Source of the DNA: Bradyrhizobium sp. CCGUVB4N
GTDB lineage: Bacteria; Pseudomonadota; Alphaproteobacteria; Rhizobiales; Xanthobacteraceae
Direction of reading: 5' to 3'
DNA: 64,000 bases
NCBI RefSeq assembly: GCF_024199945.1
Contig: NZ_JANADP010000001.1
Location: 6,014,001-6,078,000 of the forward strand
Positions within the stretch are counted from its first letter, which is position 1. Every line of letters starts with the position of its first letter. The notes under the pieces were generated by a model. That model did not search any database and had not been told where the DNA came from. It worked only from the letters and a program-made list of their open reading frames with translations. Of this stretch, positions 43,639 through 53,178 are shown piece after piece. The translations under genes were made by a program, and so were the position numbers.

Positions 43639-43953
43639 ATGAAATTCCGTCCGCTTCACGACCGCGTCGTGGTCAAGCGTATCGACGCAGAAGAGAAGAC
43701 CGCCGGCGGCATCATCATCCCCGACACTGCCAAGGAAAAGCCCTCGCAGGGTGAAGTCGTCGCCGTTGGCCCCGGTGGCCGCGACGAGGCTGGCAAGCTG
43801 ATCCCGATCGACCTGAAGGTCGGCGACCGCGTGCTGTTCGGCAAGTGGTCCGGCACCGAAGTGAAGATCGACGGCGTCGATCTCTTGATCATGAAGGAAA
43901 GCGACATCATGGGCGTCCTCGACGTCCCCGCTTCCAAGAAGAAGGCGGCCTAA
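43639..43953 (+). CDS. groES: Co-chaperonin GroES
   Basis: 104 residues, full length. FRPLHDRVVVKRIDAEEKTA opens the chain, the mobile loop KTAGGIIIPDTAKEKPSQG is near residues 20-35, and GKWSGTEVKIDG and LLIMKESDIMGVL close it. It forms the heptameric lid of GroEL. AGGAGAGC precedes the ATG. The GroEL gene follows 48 bp later and both share the CIRCE-controlled promoter. Bradyrhizobia carry several groESL copies; this is one of the CIRCE-type, not the nitrogen-fixation-linked, copies by its regulatory site. Confidence 0.97.
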   Translation: MKFRPLHDRVVVKRIDAEEKTAGGIIIPDTAKEKPSQGEVVAVGPGGRDEAGKLIPIDLKVGDRVLFGKWSGTEVKIDGVDLLIMKESDIMGVLDVPASKKKAA

Positions 43954-44001
43954 CAGCCCCTCTCTCCCTCCCGTCATTCATTACCCAAGGAAAAACTCCA
44001 G

Positions 44002-45642
<1,641 letters not shown>

Positions 45643-45655
45643 GCGACGAAGTCGT

Positions 45656-45700
45656 CCCGGACGCGGCGCAGCGCGAAGCGGTGCACCGCAGATCCGGGAT
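45656..45700. repeat. Half of a family-E type repeat after groEL
   Basis: CCCGGACGCGGCGCAGCGCG and the inner GATCCGGGATC resemble one arm of the element at 34775. The rest of the unit is missing or replaced by the terminator that follows. Confidence 0.4.
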
Positions 45701-45720
45701 CTCGCTCCAAAAAATACGAA

Positions 45721-45750
45721 ACCCCGGCAGCAATGCCGGGGTTTTTGTTT
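45721..45750 (+). terminator. Rho-independent terminator of groESL
   Basis: ACCCCGGCA (45721-45729), loop GCAA, TGCCGGGGT (45734-45742) and then a T-rich run (TTTTGTTT). A perfect 9-bp stem followed by T's is a classic terminator, 78 bp after the groEL stop. Confidence 0.9.
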
Positions 45751-45820
45751 GTGGGGATCGTCATTCCGGGGCGCGCCCGCTTGGGCGCGAGCCCGTGACG
45801 AGACGAGAGACGCGGCTGCC

Positions 45821-46570
45821 TCACCCCACCTTCCCCATCCGATCCGGACGCAGCTCGCCTCGGGAATCGAGCGACCAGAAGATCCGCGTCACCTTGCCGA
45901 CGAGATTGTCCATCGGCACGAATCCCATTGCGCCCATCGCACGGCTGTCGGTGGAGTTGTCGCGGTTATCGCCGAGCACGAAGACATGGCCGGGCGGCAC
46001 CGTGACGATATTGGTGTTGTCGTAATAGCCGTTGTCGATGCAGTCATAGGTGACGTAGTTCGCGTCGTTCGGCAGCACCTCGCGCCAGCGCTTGATCTTG
46101 GCACCGGCCTCCAACCCGCAAGCAGCCCCGCCTGCGGCAAAATCCTTGAGCGCGACACGTATCACCGGCTTGTCGTTGAGGACGAGTTGCCCCTGTCGCA
46201 TCTGGATGCGGTCGCCGGGCAGACCCACCACGCGCTTGACGTAGTCGACAGAAATGTCCTTCGGGTTGCGAAACACCACGATGTCGCCGTAGCGGGGCTC
46301 CGCGGCAAGGAAGCGGCCCGAGATCCATGACGGCGAGAAGGGAAACGAATAACGGTCGTAGCCATAGGCATATTTGGCGGCGAAGACGTAGTCGCCGACC
46401 ACCAGCGTCGGCATCATCGAGCCGGATGGAATGTTGAACGGCTGATACAGGAAGATGCGAAACAGGAACGGCGGCGACCACAACACGGGGACGAGCAGGA
46501 TCAGGATGACGATCGCCTTCCATTCGCTGGATCTTGTCCGCGGCCGGATGGTGTCCTGAAGAGTGGTCAT
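45821..46570 (-). CDS. lepB: Signal peptidase I
   Basis: 249 residues. One N-terminal membrane segment (about 18-42) is followed by the catalytic domain. Ser51 is in FNIPSGSMMPTL and Lys112 is in DYVKRVVGLPGDRIQ, the Ser-Lys pair of type I signal peptidases. GHVFVLGDNRDNSTDSR is the conserved box E. It removes signal peptides from exported proteins at the outer face of the inner membrane. The start at 46570 is an ATG after GGCAGGCAGGCG; a TTG 15 bases earlier is possible. Not in an operon with rnc or era, so it may be an additional copy. Confidence 0.93.
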   Translation of the reverse strand: MTTLQDTIRPRTRSSEWKAIVILILLVPVLWSPPFLFRIFLYQPFNIPSGSMMPTLVVGDYVFAAKYAYGYDRYSFPFSPSWISGRFLAAEPRYGDIVVFRNPKDISVDYVKRVVGLPGDRIQMRQGQLVLNDKPVIRVALKDFAAGGAACGLEAGAKIKRWREVLPNDANYVTYDCIDNGYYDNTNIVTVPPGHVFVLGDNRDNSTDSRAMGAMGFVPMDNLVGKVTRIFWSLDSRGELRPDRMGKVG

Positions 46571-46700
46571 CGCCTGCCTGCCCAACGAGGTCGCGTGGAG
46601 AGACTAGCGCAATCGATAGCGCGAGCAATCCCGATGCGTTCGATCATGTTGGTCGCGGCGGCGCCGGCACACGTTCAACGCATCAATGCGACGGATGGAT

Positions 46701-46726
46701 GAAGGGCCGCCCGTGGGCGGCCCTTC
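46701..46726 (-). terminator. Hairpin just after the slipin gene
   Basis: GAAGGGCCGCCC (46701-46712) and GGGCGGCCCTTC (46715-46726) form a 12-bp perfect inverted repeat 4 bp beyond the slipin stop codon. No T run follows in the slipin direction, so it may be a transcript-stabilising end or a weak terminator. Confidence 0.6.
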
Positions 46727-46730
46727 GGTT

Positions 46731-47882
46731 TCACGCGCTCTCGGGCGCCTTCAGGCGCACGAGCCGGGTCAGGAGGGCATCGAGGCCCTCGCCGTTGCCG
46801 GCGTGGAGATCGATGCGGCCGACCTTCTCGACCAGTCGCTCCAGCGACTCCAGCTCCTTGAGCCGAAGCAGCAGGGGGTTCTCCTCCATCAGGCGGGCGG
46901 TGTTCAGGAGCGACCGCGTCGCCGCGGTCTCCTCCTGCCGGCGGATCAGGTTCGCCTTCGCGACCCGCTCCGCCTCCACCACCTTGTTCACCAGCTCCCG
47001 GATCTCGCCGGGCAGGATCACGTCCTTGACGCCGAGCTCGGTGACCTCGACACCGGACTCCGCGACGCGTGCACGCACATAGTCGCGCAGCTCCGCATCC
47101 AGTGCCGCCTTCGCAGACAGCACCTCGTCCAGCGTACGACCCGCAACCGCCTCGCGGATCGCGAACTGCACCAGGCGGTACAGCCACGCATCCACGTCGG
47201 GCACGGTCGCCACTGTGCGCTCGGGGTCGACCACCCGGCGGAACGCCGTCAGCGTCACCCGCAGCGCGATGCGATCCTTGGTCAGCATCTCCTGCGCGGT
47301 GATCTCGACCGCCTGGGGCCGCAGGTCGAGGCGCTTCACCTCGATCTTGCGACCGACGGTCCAGAACGCGTGCCGGCCAGGCGCGAGCCGCTCGACGAGC
47401 CGGCCCTCGACGTAGAGCAGGCCCGCCTCGTGGTTCTCGACCACCGTCTCGGACGACACGGCCGAACGGTTGCGCTCGATCATGCTCAGGTGGCGCGCGT
47501 CGATCCTGGGATCGCTGGACACATCGATGCGCTCGACATCGATGCGGGTCGCGACCTTCCAGTAGACGCGCACCTGCCAGGGCGTCATCAGATGCACGGG
47601 CCGGCCGTCGAGGCTGACGATGGCGACCTCGTCCGCCCTGGTCTCGACTGCCTCGAACAGTTCGGCGGCAAGATCGGGACGCGCGGCCTTCAGCACCGCG
47701 TAGCGATCCGTGGGGAATTCAGTTCCCACGACGTTGTACACGGTGGCGGTCAGCTCGTTGCGCCAATCGAACAGACGATGCCGACCAGGCGCGAGCACCC
47801 GCTCGAGCTGGCCGTTTCGCGTGAGTAGCGCGCGCTCACCGTCCTTCACGGTGACAGTGGTCGTCAGCAAATGCCAGGTCAT
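46731..47882 (-). CDS. Slipin/SPFH (band 7) family protein with duplicated N-terminal segment
   Basis: 383 residues, longer than a typical slipin (about 250) and without the usual N-terminal membrane anchor. Two similar segments occur: ERALLTRNGQLERVLAPGRH near residue 20 and HEAGLLYVEGRLVERLAPGR near 150. The SPFH core follows (RALRVTLTAFRRVV-like, YRLVQFAIREAVAGRTLDEV, SGVEVTELGVKDVILPGEIR), then a coiled coil (VNKVVEAERVAKANLIRRQE). AAGGAGG precedes the ATG at 47882. Slipins form large ring assemblies at membranes. Upstream on the same strand lie two clear degenerate tRNA-like sequences and a possible third, so this may be an RNA-linked operon (see findings). Confidence 0.85.
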   Translation of the reverse strand: MTWHLLTTTVTVKDGERALLTRNGQLERVLAPGRHRLFDWRNELTATVYNVVGTEFPTDRYAVLKAARPDLAAELFEAVETRADEVAIVSLDGRPVHLMTPWQVRVYWKVATRIDVERIDVSSDPRIDARHLSMIERNRSAVSSETVVENHEAGLLYVEGRLVERLAPGRHAFWTVGRKIEVKRLDLRPQAVEITAQEMLTKDRIALRVTLTAFRRVVDPERTVATVPDVDAWLYRLVQFAIREAVAGRTLDEVLSAKAALDAELRDYVRARVAESGVEVTELGVKDVILPGEIRELVNKVVEAERVAKANLIRRQEETAATRSLLNTARLMEENPLLLRLKELESLERLVEKVGRIDLHAGNGEGLDALLTRLVRLKAPESA

Positions 47883-48214
47883 GGCACGCCTCCTTGGTTT
47901 GCGCCCGGCCGGATGCCGGACAACACGTTTCGTTTGCAAAGGATGTGAGGACGCGGACGACGCTTCCTGCAGAGATCGACGGGCCGTGGCTTGAGCTTGC
48001 ACGATGACGGGCGCACGCGCGCGATCGCGCGACATCTGTCGCGCGGCCGTGCGGAGCCACCCGGCATCGGCGCAAGCGGTATCTACCCGCGGCGCAAAGC
48101 CGGTCTCACAGTGTCTCGGTTCGGACGGAAAGCCTTGCGGCAAAACGGCCGGACTGCGACTGAAGCGCGCGTCCGGTCCCCTTCAGAGGAATCAGCTTTT
48201 CAGGCTGAAACGGA
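47883..48214 (-). other. 332-bp leader between the tRNA-like block and the slipin gene
   Basis: No gene is seen here. On the slipin strand it carries a small hairpin (TCAGC, loop, GCTGA at about 48192-48208) and a palindromic stretch TCGCGCGATCGCGCG near 48020-48035. It ends in the slipin ribosome site. The open frame upstream of slipin runs through it but has poor coding character. I found no convincing sigma-54 element in it. Confidence 0.5.
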
Positions 48215-48288
48215 GCGCTGGAGCGGGATTCGAACCCGCGTCACGATGATTAACAGTCATCTGCTCTACCAAACTGAGCTATCCTTTG
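48215..48288 (-). tRNA. tRNA-Asn(GTT)-like sequence with a degenerate acceptor stem
   Basis: D arm GCTCAGTTTGGTAGAGC, a perfect anticodon arm GATGA-CTGTTAA-TCATC with anticodon GTT, and a perfect T arm GCGGG-TTCGAAT-CCCGC are all present. The acceptor stem is broken: CAAAGGA faces TCCAGCG, and only about four of seven positions pair. No CCA follows. It is probably not a normal translation tRNA. It abuts the Phe-like unit with no spacer. Confidence 0.65.
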
Positions 48289-48358
48289 TGCAAGAGACCG
48301 GAATCGAACCGATGCCTTCGGGATTTCAGCCCGACGCTCTCCATGAGCTACGTCCTGC
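48289..48358 (-). tRNA. tRNA-Phe(GAA)-like sequence, degenerate
   Basis: A perfect anticodon arm TCGGG-CTGAAAT-CCCGA with anticodon GAA and a good T arm ATCGG-TTCGATT-CCGGT are present. The acceptor arms GCAGGAC and CTCTTGC pair at six of seven positions (one G:T), but one extra base follows the 5' arm. The D arm (GCTC-ATGGA-GAGC) has a five-base loop, too short for a normal tRNA. It precedes the Asn-like unit directly. Confidence 0.55.
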
Positions 48359-48361
48359 GTT

Positions 48362-48451
48362 TGCTCTTCATTCGGCGGAACACGAAACCGCAGAGCGGCT
48401 CGCGCCAGCCGGGATCTCAACGAGCCCGGGCACATGGCCTAGCGAAGGAGC
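48362..48451 (-). ncRNA. Possible third tRNA-like element (class II shape)
   Basis: GCTCCTTC at the 5' end pairs with GAAGAGC at the 3' end apart from one bulged C, again with an extra base in the 5' arm as in the neighbouring Phe-like unit. Between them lie small stems (GGC-CATGT-GCC, CCGGG/CCCGG, a variable-arm-like GGCT-GGCGCG-AGCC) and a T-arm-like GCGG-TTTCGTGTT-CCGC. The 90-nt length suits a Leu/Ser type. Much weaker than the other two. Confidence 0.35.
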
Positions 48452-48520
48452 GCGCTAATAGACGAAGCACGTTCGGGTTGCAAGGGGGCGGTGCAGGATT
48501 TTTCGTCGCGCGCCTTCCGC

Positions 48521-48540
48521 TGTGACGCAATCGTCACACC
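48521..48540. promoter_or_regulatory. Inverted repeat with a weak sigma-54-like core upstream of the tRNA-like block
   Basis: TGTGACG (48521-48527) and CGTCACA (48532-48538) are inverted copies four bases apart. On the minus strand the same DNA shows GG, ten bases, GC with TTGC at the -12 position, but the -24 half is poor. It lies 12 bp after the LysR stop, so it may instead be the end hairpin of that gene. Confidence 0.3.
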
Positions 48541-48551
48541 GCAGCAACGCC

Positions 48552-49385
48552 TCAACTGCGCGACATGTCCTGGAAACACGCCCTCACCCAGTCGATCGTC
48601 ACGCGCGTTGCGGCGTCGCGCTTGAGGTGATTTTGCACGAGCAGCCAGACGTCGCGCCGTTTCGGCAGCAGCGTCGCGCGAAGGCGACGATCGCGGAGCA
48701 GATCCGTGCAAACATACTCCGGCAGCACGCCGGCAGCCTGATACGAGCGGATCAGGCTGCGGATGACGCGGACGTTGTCGGTGACGCAGCGCGCACGTGC
48801 CTGCTTCGTGCGCAGGAATTGCATCTCGGGAATCGCGCCGAGCTCGTCGGGATAGGCGCACAGCACCGGCTCGCCCTCGCTCGCAACAGGCTCGAAATAA
48901 TAGATGCGGGTCTCGCCGAGTTTTGAGATGGCGAAGTCGCCCTTGTCGGGCTTGCGCAGCCGGATGGCGAGATCGGCCTCCCAGCGCGAGAACCTGACGT
49001 TCTCGCTCGAGGTGAGGAATTGCAGCGTCAGGCCGGGATTGTTGCGCAGGAAGTCACTCGCACGCGGCGACAACACCTCCTCGGCGACCGTGTTGGTGGA
49101 GGCGATGCGCAGGCGTCCCACCGGACCGGCCAGACTTGCACCGACGCGACCGATCTCGGCGGCATGGGCGGCCATCGCCTCGACATGCGCCAGCACCGCC
49201 TCGCACTGCCGCGTCGGCCTGCGGACGCCGTCGGCGGCCTCGAACAGACGCAAACCGAGCGCGCGCTCGATGCGCGCCAACCTGCGTCCGACCGTCGTCT
49301 CGTCGATGCGCAGCCGCGCGCTGGCCCCGGCGTAGGTGCCCTCGTCCCTGACGGCAGCGATGATGCGCAGATCGTCCCAGTTCAT
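48552..49385 (-). CDS. LysR family transcriptional regulator
   Basis: 277 residues. The DNA-binding part starts MNWDDLRIIAAVRDEGTYAG and includes ASARLRIDETTVGRRLARIE. The effector domain follows, with GPVGRLRIASTNTVAEEVLS and SRWEADLAIRLRKPDKGDFA. The HTH has ETTVGRRL where most LysR proteins have QPAVSRQI, typical of the group close to DsdC-like or YafC-like regulators. Divergent from the isochorismatase and GST genes with 126 bp between starts; these are likely targets. Confidence 0.9.
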   Translation of the reverse strand: MNWDDLRIIAAVRDEGTYAGASARLRIDETTVGRRLARIERALGLRLFEAADGVRRPTRQCEAVLAHVEAMAAHAAEIGRVGASLAGPVGRLRIASTNTVAEEVLSPRASDFLRNNPGLTLQFLTSSENVRFSRWEADLAIRLRKPDKGDFAISKLGETRIYYFEPVASEGEPVLCAYPDELGAIPEMQFLRTKQARARCVTDNVRVIRSLIRSYQAAGVLPEYVCTDLLRDRRLRATLLPKRRDVWLLVQNHLKRDAATRVTIDWVRACFQDMSRS

Positions 49386-49511
49386 CGATCGAGGCTATAC
49401 CGGCCGGTGGCAGCCTGCAATATCGCAGCCACCCGCTGCAATATCCCTGCATATCGGCAGGCGTTCCCGGGGCTATCCTTTGCGCGTTTCTGTCCCGGAG
49501 ATTTCCAGACC

Positions 49512-50105
49512 ATGACGACCGCAAAGACCCTGCTGCAGCTCGCCGGTGCCGATCTCAACCCGCCGCGTCTTGGCGACGCCGCGCTAGTGCTGATCGATAT
49601 CCAGAACGAATATCTCGCAGGTCCCCTCGCCTTGCCCGACGCCAAGCCCGCGATCGCGCGGGCGGCTGCGCTGCTGGCGCGGGCGCGCGAGGCAAACGCG
49701 GCGATCATCCATATCGCGCATCGCGGCAAGGCCGGCAGCCTGTTCGATCGCGGCGCCGACCGCGGCGCCATCGTCGCAGAGCTGACACCTCGCGCCGGCG
49801 AGCTGGTGATCGAGAAGGAGTTGCCGAATGCGTTTGCCGGCACTGATTTGCAGGCGCGCCTTGCCGCAACCGACAGGAAGAACATCGTGCTGGCCGGCTT
49901 CATGACGCATATGTGCGTCAGCTCCACCGCGCGCGCCGCGCTCGATCTCGGCTTTCGCACGACAATCGACGCCGACGCCTGCGCCACGCGCGACCTTCCC
50001 GACGGCCGCGGCGGCACGCTGGATGCCCGAACCATCCACGAGGTCGCCCTCGCCGAGCTATCCGACCGCTTCGCGATCATCGCGCGCGGCGATGCGCTGA
50101 CATAA
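49512..50105 (+). CDS. Isochorismatase family cysteine hydrolase
   Basis: 197 residues. The catalytic Asp is in ALVLIDIQNEYLAG near residue 29, the Lys in LVIEKELPNAFAGTDLQ near 100, and the Cys in LAGFMTHMCVSSTARAALDL near 135, a complete Asp-Lys-Cys triad. Enzymes of this group hydrolyse amides such as nicotinamide, carbamates or N-carbamoyl compounds. TTVDADAC-type residues (TTIDADACATRDLP) follow the Cys. It is 12 bp before the GST gene on the same strand, in one operon divergent from LysR. Confidence 0.9.
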   Translation: MTTAKTLLQLAGADLNPPRLGDAALVLIDIQNEYLAGPLALPDAKPAIARAAALLARAREANAAIIHIAHRGKAGSLFDRGADRGAIVAELTPRAGELVIEKELPNAFAGTDLQARLAATDRKNIVLAGFMTHMCVSSTARAALDLGFRTTIDADACATRDLPDGRGGTLDARTIHEVALAELSDRFAIIARGDALT

Positions 50106-50117
50106 CGGAGCAACGCG

Positions 50118-50756
50118 ATGCTGCAGCTCTATTTCTCGCCGATGGCCTGCTCGCTTGCGAGCCGCATTGCGCTGATGGAAGCCGGCCTCGATGCGCACTA
50201 TCATCTGGTGCATCTCGGGACCAAGAAAGTCGCGGACGACGACGGTGATTTCCGCGGCATCTCGTCGAAGGGCGCCGTGCCGGTCCTGGTGCTGGAGAAC
50301 GGCGAGCGGCTGACCGAGAGCGCGGCGGTGCTGCAATACATCGCCGACCTGAATCCTGAGCGTGGCCTTGCGCCGCGGCCGGGAGAAGCGGATCGCTACC
50401 GCCTGCAGGAATGGCTGAGCTTCATCGGCGCCGAGATCCACAAGGCGTTCCTGTTTCCGACCTTCTGGTACAAGGACGAGGGCTCGCTCGCCAAGCCGCG
50501 CGCGAGGATCGGACAGACATTGTCGGTGCCGGCAGCGTATCTTGCAGACCGTGAATTCCTCGTGGGTCAACGCTTCACTGTTGCGGATGCCCATCTCACC
50601 TGGGCTTTACTGCTGCTCCGTGCCGCAGGTGTCGACGTCGCACAATGGCCGTCGTTGACTGCCTATCTCGAACGCATGCAGGCGCGGCCCACGGTGAGAG
50701 AAGCCGTCGCGACCGAGATGGCGCTGCGCAAGACCATGGCAGCCAGCCCGGCGTGA
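50118..50756 (+). CDS. Glutathione S-transferase family protein (beta-class-like)
   Basis: 212 residues. The N-terminus LQLYFSPMACSLASRIALME holds the Cys-Ser pair of beta-class bacterial GSTs. ISSKGAVPVLVLENGERLTE gives the cis-Pro and SAAVLQYIADLNP the glutathione contacts. VGQRFTVADAHLTWALLLLR is the N-capping box of the helical domain. These enzymes handle oxidised or electrophilic compounds. Co-transcribed with the isochorismatase-family gene, under probable control of the divergent LysR protein. Confidence 0.9.
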   Translation: MLQLYFSPMACSLASRIALMEAGLDAHYHLVHLGTKKVADDDGDFRGISSKGAVPVLVLENGERLTESAAVLQYIADLNPERGLAPRPGEADRYRLQEWLSFIGAEIHKAFLFPTFWYKDEGSLAKPRARIGQTLSVPAAYLADREFLVGQRFTVADAHLTWALLLLRAAGVDVAQWPSLTAYLERMQARPTVREAVATEMALRKTMAASPA

Positions 50757-50867
50757 CGGGATGTCACGACCGCCAGATCTGACGGTTCCATAACGGCGAA
50801 GCCATTGATGCCGGCGCGGCATGCGCTAATCTGGGAGATATTTTGGATATTTCCCAGGAAGGCATTC

Positions 50868-52202
50868 ATGCGTGCTGCTTCTGGAATTTTACGTCGAATT
50901 TCCCTGACTCTTCTCGCCCTCTGGCTGAGCTTTGTCCCCGCGTCGGCGGACAGGCGCGTTGCACTGGTGATCGGCAACGGCGCCTATGTGAGCACGGCGC
51001 AGCTGGCCAACCCGTCGCACGATGCGGAGGACGTCGCGGCCTCGCTCAGGCGCAGCGGCTTCGAGGTCCTGCAAGGCATCGACCTGCGCCAGGCCGACAT
51101 GCAGGACCTGACCATCCGCTTCGCGCGCGCCGCGAGCCAAGCCGACGTCGCCCTGTTCTATTACAGCGGCCATGCGATGCAGTACAACGGCGTCAACTAT
51201 CTAATGCCGGTCGACGCCGTGCTGGCCGATGAAGCGGACCTCAAGCGCTTCGTGCGGGTCGACGACATCGTGAACGATCTGCAGCAGGCCAAGAACCTGC
51301 GCATCCTCGTGCTCGATTCCTGCCGCGACAATCCGCTCGCCGAAAACCTCAAGCGTTCCGCGACGCGCGCCGCCTCGATCGGTCGCGGCCTGTCGAAAGT
51401 CGAAGCGCCGCGCGGCACGATCGTGTCGTTCTCGACCCAGTCCGGGCAGACCGCTGCGGACGGCAGCGGTCGCAACAGCCCCTATACGACCGCGTTCCTG
51501 AAGCACATCGAGGAGCCGCAGGAGATCGGCGACGTCTTTCGCGACATCAGCAGCGACGTCTATGATTCCAGCGGCAAGACGCAGCTCCCCGAGCTCTCGC
51601 TCTCGATCATCGGCAAGTTCTATCTGAACGGGCCGGTGTCGGTCACGGTCGCGCCAGCTGCGCCGCAGGCTGCGCCGAAGGCCGATCCCTGCGCCTCCGC
51701 CGAGGCGCACTGGAAGGCGGCCGACAGCATCGGCACGGCCGCTGCCTTCGAGGATCATCTTGCGCGGTTCTCGAATTGCAGCTTCGCCAGTCTCGCCAAG
51801 GGAAGGATCGAAGCCCTGAAGCAGAAGATGGTGCTGGCGCCGGCAGCCGGCGACAGCAAGACGTTCGACGGCAAGTGGGACGTCACCATAAGTTGCACGA
51901 ACTCCGGCAAAGCGCTCGGCTACACCCGATCCCTGTCGGCCACTGTCACGAACGGCGCGCTCCATGCCGAGGATTCGGAGCCGCGCACGAACAACACGCT
52001 TGCGATCGACGGACAGATACCGGCTGACGGAAAGACGACGCTGAGCGCTCGGGGCACGACGGGACCGAGCGCCTATACTGTCAACAACGCCGTTCCCGGC
52101 TCGCCTTACGCGTACACGATCGACGCGCAATTCGAGCGCACCCGGGGCAGCGGAAAACGCAACGAGCTGCGTCCGTGCAGTTTCACTTTCGTCAAACGCT
52201 GA
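50868..52202 (+). CDS. Exported caspase-fold (peptidase C14) protein
   Basis: 444 residues. AGGAAGG precedes the ATG at 50868. A signal peptide (ISLTLLALWLSFVPASA) is followed by a caspase-like p20 domain: RRVALVIGNGAY, ALFYYSGHAMQYNGVNYLMP (His102) and LRILVLDSCRDNPLAEN (Cys152). Both catalytic residues are there, so it should be an active orthocaspase-type protease. The S1 pocket contains Asp side chains, suggesting Arg/Lys preference as in metacaspases, an inference. The C-terminal part (about 250-444) has a proline/alanine linker and a beta-rich domain with two to three cysteines (ISCTNSGKALGY, RPCSFTFVKR). Confidence 0.88.
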   Translation: MRAASGILRRISLTLLALWLSFVPASADRRVALVIGNGAYVSTAQLANPSHDAEDVAASLRRSGFEVLQGIDLRQADMQDLTIRFARAASQADVALFYYSGHAMQYNGVNYLMPVDAVLADEADLKRFVRVDDIVNDLQQAKNLRILVLDSCRDNPLAENLKRSATRAASIGRGLSKVEAPRGTIVSFSTQSGQTAADGSGRNSPYTTAFLKHIEEPQEIGDVFRDISSDVYDSSGKTQLPELSLSIIGKFYLNGPVSVTVAPAAPQAAPKADPCASAEAHWKAADSIGTAAAFEDHLARFSNCSFASLAKGRIEALKQKMVLAPAAGDSKTFDGKWDVTISCTNSGKALGYTRSLSATVTNGALHAEDSEPRTNNTLAIDGQIPADGKTTLSARGTTGPSAYTVNNAVPGSPYAYTIDAQFERTRGSGKRNELRPCSFTFVKR

Positions 52203-52284
52203 TCGTGCGATATCACGCACGAGCGGAGACGGCGATCGGCCTCGATCCCGTAGCAAGCTGACATCTCACAACGGGAACAAGATC

Positions 52285-53109
52285 ATGACATCGCATGACG
52301 CTACGAAGATATTGGCCGGCAAGGTCGCGCTGGTGACCGGCGCAGGGCGCGGGCTCGGCCGCGCCTTTGCAGAGAAGCTCGCCGCGCTCGGCGCCGATGT
52401 CGCCATCCACGGCATGCGCGAGAACGGGCCGGCGGAATATGGCGAGGGCACGACGCTGACCGCAGTGGCCGCGGAGATCGGCCAGCAATTCGGCGTCCGC
52501 AGCCAGCGCGTGCTCGGCGATCTCACCAGGGGCGACGACATCGCGCGCGTGGTGGCCGAGACGGAAGGCGCGCTCGGACCGATCGACATCCTCGTGCACA
52601 ATGCCGGCGGCGACATCGCAGCCGCGGGCGGCAAGCCCGATCCGAACGACGCGGTAAACATCAGGGAGGCCGATGTGCGCGCGGTGCTGGAGCGCAATCT
52701 GCTCTCGACCATCCTGACCTGCCAGGCGGTCGCGAAAGGCATGATGCAGCGGCGGCGTGGCCGCATCGTCACGCTCGGCTCGGTCGCCGCCTTCAAGGGA
52801 CGCACCCAGGGTTCGATCTATGCGGTGTCGAAGGCCGGCGTGACCCACTACACGCGATGCCTGGCAGACCAGCTCCGCGAATACGACATCGCCGTCAACT
52901 GCATCGCGCCCGGCGACACCCGCACTGGCCGCTTTCTCGGCACCCGCGCGGTCGACCCCAACCGGATGGTCGAGACCGGCACGCTCGACCGCATCGCGAC
53001 CGTCGACGAGGTCGCGCGCGTCGTCGAGTTCTTCGCAGGTCCGATGGGCGCCTTCGTTTCGGGCCAGGTGCTGCGGATCGACGGTGGCGCGCAGTGCTGG
53101 CCGGGCTGA
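52285..53109 (+). CDS. SDR family oxidoreductase
   Basis: 274 residues. The cofactor motif is VALVTGAGRGLGRAFAEKLA near residue 15. HNAGGDIAAAGG is near 104, the Ser in IVTLGSVAAFKGRTQGSIY, and YAVSKAGVTHYTR the Tyr/Lys pair. The insertion around residues 55-75 between strands 2 and 3 is typical of 3-oxoacyl-ACP-reductase-like members. It follows the caspase-like gene on the same strand after 82 bp and is followed by a two-way terminator. Confidence 0.88.
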   Translation: MTSHDATKILAGKVALVTGAGRGLGRAFAEKLAALGADVAIHGMRENGPAEYGEGTTLTAVAAEIGQQFGVRSQRVLGDLTRGDDIARVVAETEGALGPIDILVHNAGGDIAAAGGKPDPNDAVNIREADVRAVLERNLLSTILTCQAVAKGMMQRRRGRIVTLGSVAAFKGRTQGSIYAVSKAGVTHYTRCLADQLREYDIAVNCIAPGDTRTGRFLGTRAVDPNRMVETGTLDRIATVDEVARVVEFFAGPMGAFVSGQVLRIDGGAQCWPG

Positions 53110-53128
53110 CAACGCAGAGCCAAAAAAG

Positions 53129-53155
53129 AAAAGGGCCGCAGCGAGCGGCCCTTTT
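53129..53155. terminator. Bidirectional terminator between SDR and DUF2778 genes
   Basis: AAAAGGGCCGC (53129-53139), loop AGCGA, GCGGCCCTTTT (53145-53155). A-run and T-run flank the 7-bp GC core on both sides, so it works for the convergent genes on either strand. Confidence 0.9.
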
Positions 53156-53178
53156 GCATTGCCTGGACTTGGCTGAGA

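Noticed and set aside
48215..48358. Two ordinary functional tRNAs
   Set aside because: The acceptor stem of the Asn-like unit and the D arm and extra base of the Phe-like unit are not compatible with normal charging, so I list them as degenerate forms.
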